Assembly (NCBI GenBank): GCA_031366605.1 | Contig: JANLOO010000023.1 | Coordinates: 1 to 64,000 of the forward strand | Source of the DNA: CALMEC01 sp031366605 | Lineage (GTDB): Bacteria; Actinomycetota; Thermoleophilia; Miltoncostaeales; Miltoncostaeaceae | Direction of reading: 5' to 3' | Length of the DNA: 64,000 nt | In this document: positions 7,908-16,728 of the stretch, in pieces | How positions within the stretch are numbered: the first letter of the stretch is position 1 | Layout of the letters: every line of letters begins with the position of its first letter | The notes under the pieces: generated by a model | The model's database searches: none | Seen by the model: only the letters and a program-made list of their open reading frames with translations | What the model was told of the DNA's origin: nothing | Program-made: the position numbers and the translations under genes

Positions 7908-8884
7908 GCGTACTCCAAGACCTTGCGCGCGGCTGCGGCAATTCGGCGCCGGTCAGGGACGTAGCGACCCTCGAGTCGGGCGAGTGGGTAGATGGCGTCG
8001 TAGCCGGTCAAGCGGGTGACGGGTGCGGCCAGGGATGTCAGTCCCTCGTCGGCCAGGCGCGCGGCGATCTCGGCGCCGAACCCGCCTTGTCGGGCGGCCT
8101 CGTGGACGATGACGCAGCGGCCGGTTCGACCGACCGACTCCAGGATCGGGTCCATGTCGAGCGGGCTGATCGACGCGACGTCGATGACCGTGGCTTCGAT
8201 GCCGTCGGCCGCGAGCTCGTCGGCGACGGCCAGCACCTCGGGAACCATGCCCCCCCACGTGACCAGGGTCAGATCGGTGCCTTCACGGCGCACGAACGAC
8301 ATGCCGATGGGCAGTGCCACCCCGTCGTCCGGGACGTCTTCGCGCAGTGAGCGGTACAGGCGGGAGGTCTCGAGCACGACCACCGGGTCGGGATCGCGGA
8401 TGGCCGCCAGCAGCAGTCCATAGGCCTGGGCCGGTGTGGACGGCACCACGACCTTGAGGCCGGGGATCGTGGCGAGCAACGCCTCGGGGGTGTCCGAGTG
8501 GTGCTCCGGCGATTTGATCAGCCCGCCGCCCGCGGCGCGCAATACCATCGGGCAGGTCAACCGGCCGCGGGTGCGGTTGCGCAGACGCGACGCGTGGTTG
8601 AGCAGCTGGTCCAGTGCGGGATAGATGAACCCCGTGAACTGGATCTCGACGACCGGACGCATGCCCTCGGCCGCCAGGCCGATGCCGAGTCCGGCGATGA
8701 CCGTCTCCGAGATCGGTGTGTCGATCACGCGGTCAGGGCCATAGCGCTCGACCAGGCCTTCGGTCGCGCGGAACACGCCACCGGTCGCGGCGACGTCCTC
8801 GCCCAACACGACGACGCGGTCGTCGGCGCCCATCTCGTACATCAACGCCTGGGTGACCGCCTGGACGAACGTGACCTCAGGCAT
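7904..8884 (-). CDS. 2-oxoacid dehydrogenase E1 beta subunit
   Basis: A 326-residue transketolase-like beta subunit beginning MPEVTFVQAVTQALMYEM. It carries VLGEDVAATGGVFRAT and the PISE motif near residue 60, typical of BkdB/PdhB, where the beta subunit completes the thiamine-diphosphate site. With E1alpha it decarboxylates a 2-oxoacid and acylates the E2 lipoyl arm. The ATG lies within the last codons of E1alpha (8-base overlap) and the stop overlaps the E2 start by 4 bases, so the three subunits are translationally coupled. Confidence 0.9.
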   Translation of the reverse strand: MPEVTFVQAVTQALMYEMGADDRVVVLGEDVAATGGVFRATEGLVERYGPDRVIDTPISETVIAGLGIGLAAEGMRPVVEIQFTGFIYPALDQLLNHASRLRNRTRGRLTCPMVLRAAGGGLIKSPEHHSDTPEALLATIPGLKVVVPSTPAQAYGLLLAAIRDPDPVVVLETSRLYRSLREDVPDDGVALPIGMSFVRREGTDLTLVTWGGMVPEVLAVADELAADGIEATVIDVASISPLDMDPILESVGRTGRCVIVHEAARQGGFGAEIAARLADEGLTSLAAPVTRLTGYDAIYPLARLEGRYVPDRRRIAAAARKVLEYA

Positions 8885-9953
8885 CGGCTGCCGTCTCCCG
8901 GATGGCCTGGCGGCGCTGCGCTTCGACTGCTGGTGGCAGCTCTTCGTAAAGGTGGTCGAACATGGCCTCGACGGGCATTCCGGGGGTGGCCAGGTACTCC
9001 TCGGCGGCGCGGTCGATCTCGGCGGCACACTCGGCGAGCAGGCCCTCTTCGTCCTCTTTGCTCCACACACCCCCGGCGACCAGGAACGCACGGATGCGTC
9101 CGAGCGGTTCGTTTCCCCAGGCTTTGCTGACCTCGGCGTCCTCGCGGTAGCGCCGGGCGTCATCCACCGTGGTGTGGTCGCCCAGGCGGTAGGTGATCGC
9201 CTCGATCAGCGTGGGTCCCTCGCCTGTGCGGGCCCGCTCGACCGCGCGTGCGCAGACGTCGGCGACCGCGATGACGTCGTTTCCGTCGACCTGCTCGCCG
9301 GGGAAGCCCGCGGCAACGGCCTTCTGGGCGAGGGTCGGCGCACCGGACTGGATGGCGCGCGGTGCCGAGATGGCCCACTGGTTGTTGACGATCACGACGA
9401 CGAGCGGCAGCCACATGGATCCCGCGACGTTGATCGCCTCGTAGAACGCGCCCTTGGACGTCGCGCCGTCGCCGAGTGTGCAAACGGCGACGCGGGGCTC
9501 GCGGCGGATCTGCATCGCCAGGGCCACTCCGGCCGCGTGCGGCGGGTGCTCGCCGACGGTGATCGACACCGGAAAGTCGCGTCTGGGGCCGGAGTAGTCG
9601 CTCCCACGCTCGTCGCCGCCCCAGTACATCAGGAGTTCAAATGGTGTGACCCCCCGCCCGAGCTGCGCGCCGGTGTCGCGGTAGGCGGGGACGAGCACGT
9701 CTTCGGGCTTCATCGCGTAGGCGATTCCGGCGCCGACTGCCTCCTGGCCGAGCCCCGAAGGGTACGTCCCGAGCCGCCCGGTGCGGTGCAATGCAATCGC
9801 CCGCGCATCGAACGTGCGGGTACGCACCATCGCCCGGTAGAGCGGGATCACCCCAGCGGGGTCACGTGCGAAATCCGGTAGGTCACCGTCAACGCTCCCA
9901 TCGGGAGCGATGATCCTGGTGTACGGGATGTCGAAGGGGGCAACGGTCGCCAT
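8877..9953 (-). CDS. 2-oxoacid dehydrogenase E1 alpha subunit
   Basis: A 358-residue thiamine-diphosphate subunit. The TPP motif runs from GDGATSKGAFYEAIN to VNNQWAIS, and the phosphorylation-loop-like YRLGDHTTVDDARRYR is present. The sequence resembles BkdA and Gram-positive PdhA. Starting at ATG 9953 (MATVAPFDIPY) is favoured by GGTGAGG just upstream; a GTG/ATG further out adds a poorly conserved tail. It is first in the E1alpha-E1beta-E2 operon. The substrate is probably a branched-chain 2-oxoacid or pyruvate. Confidence 0.88.
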   Translation of the reverse strand: MATVAPFDIPYTRIIAPDGSVDGDLPDFARDPAGVIPLYRAMVRTRTFDARAIALHRTGRLGTYPSGLGQEAVGAGIAYAMKPEDVLVPAYRDTGAQLGRGVTPFELLMYWGGDERGSDYSGPRRDFPVSITVGEHPPHAAGVALAMQIRREPRVAVCTLGDGATSKGAFYEAINVAGSMWLPLVVVIVNNQWAISAPRAIQSGAPTLAQKAVAAGFPGEQVDGNDVIAVADVCARAVERARTGEGPTLIEAITYRLGDHTTVDDARRYREDAEVSKAWGNEPLGRIRAFLVAGGVWSKEDEEGLLAECAAEIDRAAEEYLATPGMPVEAMFDHLYEELPPAVEAQRRQAIRETAADA

Positions 9954-9971
9954 CGAGACCTCACCACGGTA

Positions 9972-10018
9972 CACGCTCCGTCCGGGCGACAAGTGTCCCC
10001 TCGTTCGCTGGGAGCGTG
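9972..10018. promoter_or_regulatory. Inverted repeat between the sigma operon and E1alpha
   Basis: CACGCTCC (9972-9979) and GGAGCGTG (10011-10018) are perfect 8-base complements separated by 31 bases. They flank the region where an E1alpha -35 would lie, given a TACCGT (minus strand) at 9966-9971. It is either an operator or part of a terminator for the minus-strand gene ending at 10054. Confidence 0.35.
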
Positions 10019-10053
10019 AACGCTGATGCGGACTCGGTGGTCAGATTCCCCGG

Positions 10054-11736
10054 CTACGGAGTCCTGGTGTGCTTGACAGCGAACAACTTCGGAGCCGTCG
10101 GGAACGAGTAGCCCCCGACTGGCGCGCGTGCGACTTCCTTTCCGGTGTGGTCCTTGGCGACGAGGATCCCCGCTTGCACCGGCAGATCGGCGTCGACATC
10201 AGCGGTGATCAGGAACCAGCCGTTGGCAACGGCACCTGGGAGCGGCGGATGACCGGGTACCTGAGCTTCGACGGTTGCAATGTCGGTGCTGTTCACGCGA
10301 CCGAAGAACCCGATATCTCGACGTTGCGATCCGATGCGTCCGGTGCCGCTTGCGCCGCAGCTCTGCAATTTCGGCGCGCCAAGGGCCGGTTGACAGTTTG
10401 CACCTGGGGTGGGTATCGACGGCGTTATCCACAGGACATCGTCCGCGGCGGGCGTCCGACCCGCGAACAGGTCGACCTGGCGGCCATTCAGCGTCGTGCC
10501 CACGACCTTCACGATGTTTTCCTTCGGCACCTCCACGTACACCGCCTCGGGCGACCTTGGATCCTGGACACGGGTACGCGCGCGCTCGATTTCTGCCGGC
10601 AGTTGGGTGACGCGCTCGCCTGTGAGTGGTGGAATCTGCCCGTAGCGCTCGGTGTGGAGCACGGCCAGGTCCGCGTCCACCGGGGGTCTGCCCGCCTGCG
10701 CCACGATGGCCTCGGCCGCATCGGCCTGGCCGGTCTGGATTGTCAGTTCGTTGCCCGAGAGCACGGGCACGCCTACGTCTACGTCCACCCGGCCTTCCAT
10801 CGTTACCGCTGCGATGAACGCGTCGGGGGAGGGGCTTGCGGCGGCTTCGGCGGCCAAACTCACGGCTACCGTCGGATCGACCGTCAGAACGACTCGTGTG
10901 CCGTCGGCGTGGGCCGCTGAGATGTCGGCCGGACGGACGATCGGGTCTGCTTTGAAGAAGGCCAACTGGCGTACCTTGCCGGTCGCGGCATCCGCTTCGA
11001 ATACGACCCGGACGTTGTCGGGCATGGGAACGGCGATGGTGCGGGGGTAGTTGGCCGGGACATTGATCGTCGGGGTGTTGGCGATCGCCAGTTGTCGATC
11101 GGCCTCGGCTCGACTCGCGGCGTAGCGGGGCGCGCCGATCTGGTCGGTGTCCTGCATGACGAGGTAGCCGGCGCCAGGACCGCCGAGGCGCAGGGTGGCG
11201 GCCGCGAGTTCCGCGCGCGTCTTGACGACGGTTGCGTCTCTGCTCCGGTAGATCGAAAGCGGGGTGAATCCGGTCAGGTCTGCCACCTGCGCATCGTTGT
11301 TGGCGGCCGGGACCGTGATGCGGAGCGTGTCGGCGCCGACCCGTTCGACGGCGAGTCCGGCGATGTCACGGGCGCGTCCACGGTCGGCGATGGCACGCAC
11401 CGCATGCTCGACCGCCGTATCGAGGCTCGTGCCCGGGCGGGGGACGACGCGAACGGACGCCGACATTCCCCAGCTCACGCGAGGGGTTCCGGCCTCCGAT
11501 CCGGGGGATGCGTTGTTCGGCGCTTGAACCAGCAGGAACGCGAGCACGCTCGCAAGACCGGCGGCGCTGAGACCAGACACGATTGAGGCGATTCTGAGAC
11601 GTGGACGGCGCAATCCGATGCCTTTGACTGGAGCGGGTGCGGCCACAACGGCGCGAGCGACGTGTTGCGCGGCACCGGGTCCTGGACCGGGACTGTGTGC
11701 CATGTAGTCGCGGAAGAGTTCGTCGATCTCGTTCAC
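10054..11736 (-). CDS. Membrane-anchored sigma partner with SecD P1-like domains
   Basis: A 560-residue protein starting at GTG 11736, which overlaps the sigma-factor stop as GTGA once the sigma frame is corrected. It has a cytoplasmic N-terminus of about 50 residues, one membrane helix (IVSGLSAAGLASVLAFLLVQ, about 50-72) and a long extracytoplasmic part. Within that part, SASVRVVPRPGTSLDTAVEH followed by AIADRGRARDIAGLAVERVG resembles the SecD P1 fold, and a later VLSGNELTIQTGQADAAEAI resembles the second SecD head motif. The layout suits an anti-sigma factor sensing an envelope signal. The N-terminus is too short to prove a zinc anti-sigma domain, and none of the HxxxCxxC pattern is present. 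Confidence 0.6.
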   Translation of the reverse strand: MNEIDELFRDYMAHSPGPGPGAAQHVARAVVAAPAPVKGIGLRRPRLRIASIVSGLSAAGLASVLAFLLVQAPNNASPGSEAGTPRVSWGMSASVRVVPRPGTSLDTAVEHAVRAIADRGRARDIAGLAVERVGADTLRITVPAANNDAQVADLTGFTPLSIYRSRDATVVKTRAELAAATLRLGGPGAGYLVMQDTDQIGAPRYAASRAEADRQLAIANTPTINVPANYPRTIAVPMPDNVRVVFEADAATGKVRQLAFFKADPIVRPADISAAHADGTRVVLTVDPTVAVSLAAEAAASPSPDAFIAAVTMEGRVDVDVGVPVLSGNELTIQTGQADAAEAIVAQAGRPPVDADLAVLHTERYGQIPPLTGERVTQLPAEIERARTRVQDPRSPEAVYVEVPKENIVKVVGTTLNGRQVDLFAGRTPAADDVLWITPSIPTPGANCQPALGAPKLQSCGASGTGRIGSQRRDIGFFGRVNSTDIATVEAQVPGHPPLPGAVANGWFLITADVDADLPVQAGILVAKDHTGKEVARAPVGGYSFPTAPKLFAVKHTRTP

Positions 11737-12315
11737 GGTTCGGTGACCTTCGCTTCGATGGCGATGGGGGAGGCAGTCGGCAACACCCCGCGGGCGGCGA
11801 GCTCGCGGGCGGCGACTGCGCGGGCGCGGCTCAGCCAGCCGGCGGACGGTTCCGATGGGGACGTTCATCGCCACGCCGATCTCCTCGTACGTCAGATCGG
11901 CGATGGCGTGGAGCAGCAGGACGTCACGATGCTCACGACGCATCGCCGCAAGGGCGGCCGCGAGCGCCGGGCCCAGCTCGTCGTCGTGGTGCGGCGCGTC
12001 GGGCAGCTCGGGGTGGACTCCGGTCCGGGCGTAGGCGGCAAGCACCTGGGCTTCGTGCTTGCGGTGACGATGGATCATGTTCGTCGCGATCCCGAACAGC
12101 CACGGCCTGGCATCCGGTCGGGCGGTGTCATAGCGGGAGCGGATCGCGTAGGCGGTCGTGAACACCTCGTTGACGACGTCCTCCGCGGTGTTCGGCCCCA
12201 GACGCCGTGCGACGTATCGGTAGATCGCCGGGTGGTGGCGGATCACCAACGTTTCGAACGCCGCTGGTGTTGCGATTGCCTGTGCCAGCAGCTCGGCGTC
12301 GGTGTTGTTCGTCAC
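11733..12315 (-). CDS. ECF sigma factor, frameshifted in region 4
   Basis: Starts at GTG (MTNNTDAELLAQ). Region 2 is clear (FETLVIRHHPAIYRYVARRL, then PWLFGIATNMIHRHRK) and region 4 begins with LTYEEIGVAMNVPIGTVR. Directly after that the frame leaves the family pattern. Removing one base near 11836-11841 restores RRWLSRARAVAARELAARGV and a stop at 11733-11735 that overlaps the next gene's GTG as GTGA. Unshifted, the frame runs on without a stop into the downstream gene and would make a 753-residue fusion with a garbled linker. Either a real one-base insertion, an assembly error or +1 recoding is involved. Confidence 0.75.
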
Positions 12316-12440
12316 ACCAGTACTTCGCCGGTCATGCGTCGAAAGTTACGGGCTGCCCTTCGGGTTCGTCAGGCCGCCGGAAGTCGTCCGAGTCATCCGA
12401 GCGGTTGATCAAGTCGCGACGGGTTCGTGGCTCCGTGCTC

Positions 12441-12446
12441 TAGGAT
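12441..12446 (+). promoter_or_regulatory. Leaderless -10 box for cystathionine beta-synthase
   Basis: TAGGAT ends six bases before the ATG at 12453, consistent with transcription starting at the start codon. No good -35 is visible. Confidence 0.5.
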
Positions 12447-12452
12447 CATTCC

Positions 12453-13841
12453 ATGCGCGAGTTCCCGACCGTGTTGGACCTCGTTGGCAACACGCCCATC
12501 GTGCGGCTCCCCGCACTGCAGCCCCCCGGTGGGGCGCGGCTGTTGGCGAAGCTCGAATACATGAACCCCGGTGGGTCGATCAAGGACCGCATCGGGCTTC
12601 CGATGATCGAGCAGGCCGAGCGCGACGGGTTGCTCAAACCCGGTGGCGTCATCGTCGAGCCGACCTCCGGCAACACCGGCGTGGGTCTGGCCATGGTCGC
12701 GGCCCAGCGTGGGTACCGCTGCATCTTCGTGATGCCTGACAAGATGTCGCAGGAGAAGATCTCACTGCTGCGGGCGTTTGGCGCCGAGGTCGTCGTGTGC
12801 CCCACCAACGTGGAGCCCGAGGATCCGACGAGCTACTACTCGCAGTCCAAACGGCTCGCCGAGGAGACGCCCAACGCCTTCAACCCCAACCAGTACCACA
12901 ACCAGTCGAACCCGGCGGCGCACTATGCCACCACCGGGCCCGAGATATGGGAGCAGATGGGCGACGACCTGGACGTCGTGGTGCTGGGCGTCGGGACAGG
13001 CGGAACGGCGACGGGGGTCGGCCGCTACCTCAAGGAGCAGAAGCCGTCGATCCAGATCGTGGGGGCCGATCCCGACGGATCGATCTACTCGACCGATGTG
13101 ATCAAGCCGTACCTGGTGGAGGGCGTGGGCGAGGATTTCTGGCCGACGGCGTTCGACCGGACGATCGTGGACCGCTGGATCACGGTGTCGGACCGTGACT
13201 CGTTCGCCGCGGCGCGTCTGATGGCACGCAAGGAGGGCATCCTGGTCGGCGGCTCAGCGGGCCTCGCGCTGCACGCGGCGATTGAGGTTGCCGCGGAACT
13301 GCCGCCCACCAAGACCGTGCTCGTGATCCTGCCCGACGGCGGCCGGCCGTACCTGTCCAAGGTGTTCAACGACGAGTGGCTGCGTGAACACGGCATGTTG
13401 GAGCGCCCCGCGCCCACCGCCACCGTCGCACAGCTGCTGCGGGCCAAGCGCGAGGAAGAGCCCGGCATCCCCAGTGTCGTCTCGGTCTCGGCCGATCAGA
13501 AAGTGGGCGAGGCCATCGCGCTGCTGCAGCGCTATGGCATCTCGCAGATTCCCGTCATGGCCAACGGCGATTGCTTCCCCTGTTCGCTCGACCAGATCCT
13601 GGGGTCGGTACTCGAGCGCGAGTTGCTGGACCGGGTCTTCCGCGAGGGGCCCGACGTCCTGCAACTGCCGGTGACCGAGGCCATGGCCGCGCCGCTGCGG
13701 ATCATCCGGGCGGATCAACAGATTGAGGAGATCTACGGTGACCTGCAAGCTCAGCCCGCGGTGGTCGTCTCCGACGGTGGAACGGCGGCGGGCGTGTTGA
13801 CGCGGACCGACCTGCTCGAGTTTCTGGCGCACCGGCGATGA
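12453..13841 (+). CDS. cbs: Cystathionine beta-synthase with CBS domain pair
   Basis: A 462-residue protein. The PLP-binding catalytic domain has NPGGSIKDRIG (lysine about K44), EPTSGNTGVGLAM and GVGTGGTATG. The C-terminal 120 residues form two CBS modules (VGEAIALLQRYGISQIPV and VTEAMAAPLRIIRADQQIE). It condenses serine with homocysteine to cystathionine, the first step of reverse transsulfuration; the CBS pair suggests adenosyl-ligand control. The next gene, a cystathionine gamma-enzyme, overlaps by 4 bases (ATGA), so the two make a homocysteine-to-cysteine route. O-acetylserine sulfhydrylase is the main alternative, but the CBS tail argues against it. Confidence 0.88.
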   Translation: MREFPTVLDLVGNTPIVRLPALQPPGGARLLAKLEYMNPGGSIKDRIGLPMIEQAERDGLLKPGGVIVEPTSGNTGVGLAMVAAQRGYRCIFVMPDKMSQEKISLLRAFGAEVVVCPTNVEPEDPTSYYSQSKRLAEETPNAFNPNQYHNQSNPAAHYATTGPEIWEQMGDDLDVVVLGVGTGGTATGVGRYLKEQKPSIQIVGADPDGSIYSTDVIKPYLVEGVGEDFWPTAFDRTIVDRWITVSDRDSFAAARLMARKEGILVGGSAGLALHAAIEVAAELPPTKTVLVILPDGGRPYLSKVFNDEWLREHGMLERPAPTATVAQLLRAKREEEPGIPSVVSVSADQKVGEAIALLQRYGISQIPVMANGDCFPCSLDQILGSVLERELLDRVFREGPDVLQLPVTEAMAAPLRIIRADQQIEEIYGDLQAQPAVVVSDGGTAAGVLTRTDLLEFLAHRR

Positions 13842-15007
13842 GCGACGACTCCATGGAGTTCGAGACCAGGGCGATCCACGCCGGTCAGGACCCCGATCCG
13901 CAGACCGGCTCGGTCAACGTCCCGATCTACCAGACGTCCACCTATGCGCAAGACGGCGTTGGGGCGATGCGCGGCGGGCACGACTACGCGCGCACGATCA
14001 ACCCGACCCGCACCGCGCTCGAGGCCTGCCTGGCCTCCCTCGAGGAAGCCGAACACGGCGTCTGCTTCGCGTCGGGCATGGGCGCCATCAGCGCGATCAT
14101 GGAGCTGATCCCGCCGGGCGGGCGCACGGTCGCAATCAACGATGTCTACGGCGGCACGTACCGCCTGTTCTCGAAGCTGCTCGAGCCCAAGGGTTACCGG
14201 TTTGCGTATGCCGATCTGGCCGATCCCGCCATCGCTGCGCAGGCGCTGTCGGAGCCGACCGACCTGGTGTGGATCGAGACACCGTCCAACCCATTGCTCA
14301 AGGTCGTCGACATCCGCGAGGTCGCCCGGCTCGCCAAGGCCGCGGGCGCGATGCTCGTCGTCGACAACACGTTTGCGAGTCCGTACCTGCAGCAGCCTCT
14401 CGTGCTCGGCGCCGACCTGGTGGTCCACTCAACGACCAAGTACATCGGCGGGCACTCGGACGTGGTCGGCGGATTTGTCGGCACCCGCGACGCCGCGGTG
14501 GCCGATCGCCTGCACTTCGTCCAGAACGGCGTCGGTGCGGTTCCCGGCCCGCTCGATTGCTTCCTGACCTTGCGTGGCGTCAAGACCTTGGCCGTGCGGA
14601 TGGATCGCCACTGCGAGAACGCACGCCACATCGTCGAGCACCTGGTCACCCACCCGGCGGTGCGCGAGGTCTTCTACCCGGGACTTCCCAACCACGCCAG
14701 CCACGAGGCCGCCGCCCGCCAGATGTCGGACTTCGGCGGGATGATCTCGTTCCGCGTGCAGGGCGGGCAGGCCGCCGCCGACGCGGCGCTGACCGGGCCG
14801 ACCGGCATCTGGACGCTCGGTGAGAGCCTGGGCGGCGTCGAGAGCCTGATCGAACACCCCGGCGCCATGACCCACGCGTCGCTCGAGGGTTCGGGCTTTG
14901 AGGTTCCCGACGACCTGATTCGTCTGTCGGTCGGCATCGAACACGCCGACGACCTGCTGCGCGACCTCACAAACATGCTCGACCGGGCCCAGCGCGCAGG
15001 GAACTGA
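13838..15007 (+). CDS. metB: Cystathionine gamma-synthase/gamma-lyase
   Basis: A 389-residue Cys/Met metabolism PLP enzyme. The PLP lysine is K201 in HSTTKYIGGHSD, with ETPSNPLLKV and DNTFASPYLQQPL around the cofactor. It either joins O-acyl-homoserine with cysteine or cleaves cystathionine to cysteine. Coupling to cystathionine beta-synthase suggests the lyase direction, but family enzymes often do both and the symbol is tentative. The ATG overlaps the upstream stop. An internal ATG at 13853 would also give a plausible N-terminus. Confidence 0.85.
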   Translation: MSDDSMEFETRAIHAGQDPDPQTGSVNVPIYQTSTYAQDGVGAMRGGHDYARTINPTRTALEACLASLEEAEHGVCFASGMGAISAIMELIPPGGRTVAINDVYGGTYRLFSKLLEPKGYRFAYADLADPAIAAQALSEPTDLVWIETPSNPLLKVVDIREVARLAKAAGAMLVVDNTFASPYLQQPLVLGADLVVHSTTKYIGGHSDVVGGFVGTRDAAVADRLHFVQNGVGAVPGPLDCFLTLRGVKTLAVRMDRHCENARHIVEHLVTHPAVREVFYPGLPNHASHEAAARQMSDFGGMISFRVQGGQAAADAALTGPTGIWTLGESLGGVESLIEHPGAMTHASLEGSGFEVPDDLIRLSVGIEHADDLLRDLTNMLDRAQRAGN

Positions 15008-15009
15008 GC

Positions 15010-15429
15010 GTGGCGGAGGTCATTGGAGACGGCTTCGAGCTCGACGACGACCCTTCGCGGGTCGACCCGGATGTGGTGTGGCGCTACCTCGCCGATTGGT
15101 CGTACTGGGGTCGCGGGCGCACACGCGAGTTCGTCATCCAGACGATCGAGCGGTCGTACCGGGTCGTCGGGCTCTACCAGGCCGGCATCCAGGTCGGCTT
15201 TGCACGGGTGGTGTCGGACGGTCTGACCGTCGCCTACCTGTGTGACGTGTTCGTGCTGCCGGCGTTCCAGGGGCGGGGGCTCGGGCAGGCCCTCGTTGCA
15301 GAGGCGGTCGACGGGGCCGACCTTGCCGGGCTCAAGTGGATCCTTCACACCGAAGACGCGCACGACCTGTACCGCAAATTCGGATTCGCCGAGCCGGACC
15401 ACCGCGCCCTCGAGCGCCGGTTGAGCTGA
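15010..15429 (+). CDS. GNAT family N-acetyltransferase
   Basis: A 139-residue acetyltransferase beginning at GTG two bases after the previous stop. The acetyl-CoA site is DVFVLPAFQGRGLGQALV (motif A, with the RGxGxA pattern read as GRGLGQA). It continues to YRKFGFAEPD. Proteins of this subfamily often have the N-terminal DVVWRYLADWSYWGRGRT block seen here. The substrate is unknown. It is probably co-transcribed with the two sulfur-amino-acid genes. Confidence 0.85.
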   Translation: MAEVIGDGFELDDDPSRVDPDVVWRYLADWSYWGRGRTREFVIQTIERSYRVVGLYQAGIQVGFARVVSDGLTVAYLCDVFVLPAFQGRGLGQALVAEAVDGADLAGLKWILHTEDAHDLYRKFGFAEPDHRALERRLS

Positions 15430-15433
15430 CGGG

Positions 15434-15742
15434 ATGGCCGCTCCGACGCACCACCCGTACGTACGAGGAGTACCACTGCGCGAGTTCGTCTATCGCAGCG
15501 GCCACGTCGAGGTCATGCGTCGTCGTCGCGAATGGTTCGAGACGATGGTTCAGGCGTTCATGGTGTCGTGATGGATCCCCGCCGGCATCGTGCCGACAGT
15601 CGACCAGGCCCTTGCGCGCCTGGCCCAACTGGAGGCACTTGGACCGACACCCGATGCGTTCACGTGTCGCGCGTGGTTCCCGTCGCCGGGTCTGCCGGCT
15701 GAGCGTCGCGATGACGATTGCCAGACGGGCGGCGTCGGGTAG
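15434..15742 (+). pseudogene. DUF3291 gene remnant with in-frame nonsense codon
   Basis: The frame from ATG 15434 reads LREFVYRSGHVEVMRRRREW and continues past a TGA at 15569-15571 into WIPAGIVPTVDQALARLAQL and LGPTPDAFTCRAWFPSPG, ending at TAG 15740-15742. This is the C-terminal two thirds of a DUF3291 protein, whose conserved stretch resembles LWWVPAGHxPTVxEA. The TGA replaces the first Trp of that WW pair. The N-terminal part (about 60-70 residues) is missing; a stop lies in frame just upstream at 15422. It is a decayed gene unless both defects are sequence errors. Confidence 0.7.
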
Positions 15743-15764
15743 CCGCGCCACCGGTTGTGGGGGG

Positions 15765-15770
15765 TAGCCT
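15765..15770 (+). promoter_or_regulatory. Leaderless -10 box for the CDF transporter
   Basis: TAGCCT ends six bases before the GTG at 15777. Confidence 0.45.
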
Positions 15771-15776
15771 GAGCAC

Positions 15777-16712
15777 GTGAGCGAGCACGACCACACCCAC
15801 GCGGGTCATCACCACGGGCATGGTCCGGGCGACGCCACTGGGCGACGGCTGGCGGTGGTCCTCAGCCTGATCCTCGTGTTCCTGGTCGTCGAGGTCGTCA
15901 CCGGGATCCTGGCGTCGTCGGTCGCATTGCTCGCCGACGCGGGCCACATGCTGGTCGACGCGATCGCGCTGGGCTTGTCGCTCGTCGCGTTGCGTCTGGC
16001 GGCGCGGCCGGCTGGAGGTGCGATGACGTTCGGGCTGCGGCGCGTCGAGATCCTCTCAGCCCAGGCCAACGGCATCACGCTGCTCGTCCTGGCGGGCCTC
16101 GTCATCTCTGAGGGTGTGCGCCGGTTGGTCAACCCGCCGGACGTTGCCGGCGCGTCAGTGTTGGTCGTCGCAGCGATCGGCGCCCTGGTCAACGTCGGGG
16201 CGCTGTGGGTGCTTCACGGCGCAGATCGGCGGAGCCTCAACATCGAGGGCAGCTACCAACACGTGCTCATGGACCTACTGGGCTCCATCGCTGCCCTGGT
16301 GGCCGGGGCGGTGATCCTCGCGACGGGAGCCAATCGCGCCGACGCCATCGCGGCGCTCGCCGTTGCGGTGCTGATGTTGCGCTCGGCCTGGGGACTCCTG
16401 CGGGCGACAGGGCGGGTGCTGCTGGAGGCCGCACCCGAAGGCGTGGACCCCGATGAGATCGGGCGGGTCATGGCAGGACACCCTGGCGTGGCGGAGGTTC
16501 ACGACCTACACGTCTGGGAGGTCACCTCAGGTTTTGCGGCGCTGTCGGCGCACGTGATTGTCGATCGAAACGAGGACTGTCACACGCGCACGCGTGAACT
16601 GGAGCGGGTGTTGGGCGAACGCTTCGGGATCTCTCACACCACGCTGCAAACCGAACATGTGACCGAACGCATCCACACGATTGATCGGGGAGCTGGCGCC
16701 CCACCTCGGTGA
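15777..16712 (+). CDS. CDF family zinc/cobalt efflux transporter
   Basis: A 311-residue cation diffusion facilitator. The His-rich N-terminus (HDHTHAGHHHGHG) is followed by six membrane helices. The two metal-site motifs are DAGHMLVD (H57, D61) in helix 2 and HVLMD (H162, D166) in helix 5, the zinc-type HxxxD arrangement. The C-terminal cytoplasmic domain has VAEVHDLHVWEVTSG, typical of CzcD/ZitB. It exports Zn2+ (possibly Co2+ or Cd2+) in exchange for protons. GTG 15777 follows a TAGCCT box. Confidence 0.9.
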   Translation: MSEHDHTHAGHHHGHGPGDATGRRLAVVLSLILVFLVVEVVTGILASSVALLADAGHMLVDAIALGLSLVALRLAARPAGGAMTFGLRRVEILSAQANGITLLVLAGLVISEGVRRLVNPPDVAGASVLVVAAIGALVNVGALWVLHGADRRSLNIEGSYQHVLMDLLGSIAALVAGAVILATGANRADAIAALAVAVLMLRSAWGLLRATGRVLLEAAPEGVDPDEIGRVMAGHPGVAEVHDLHVWEVTSGFAALSAHVIVDRNEDCHTRTRELERVLGERFGISHTTLQTEHVTERIHTIDRGAGAPPR

Positions 16713-16728
16713 CGCCGCGCGGGAGTGG

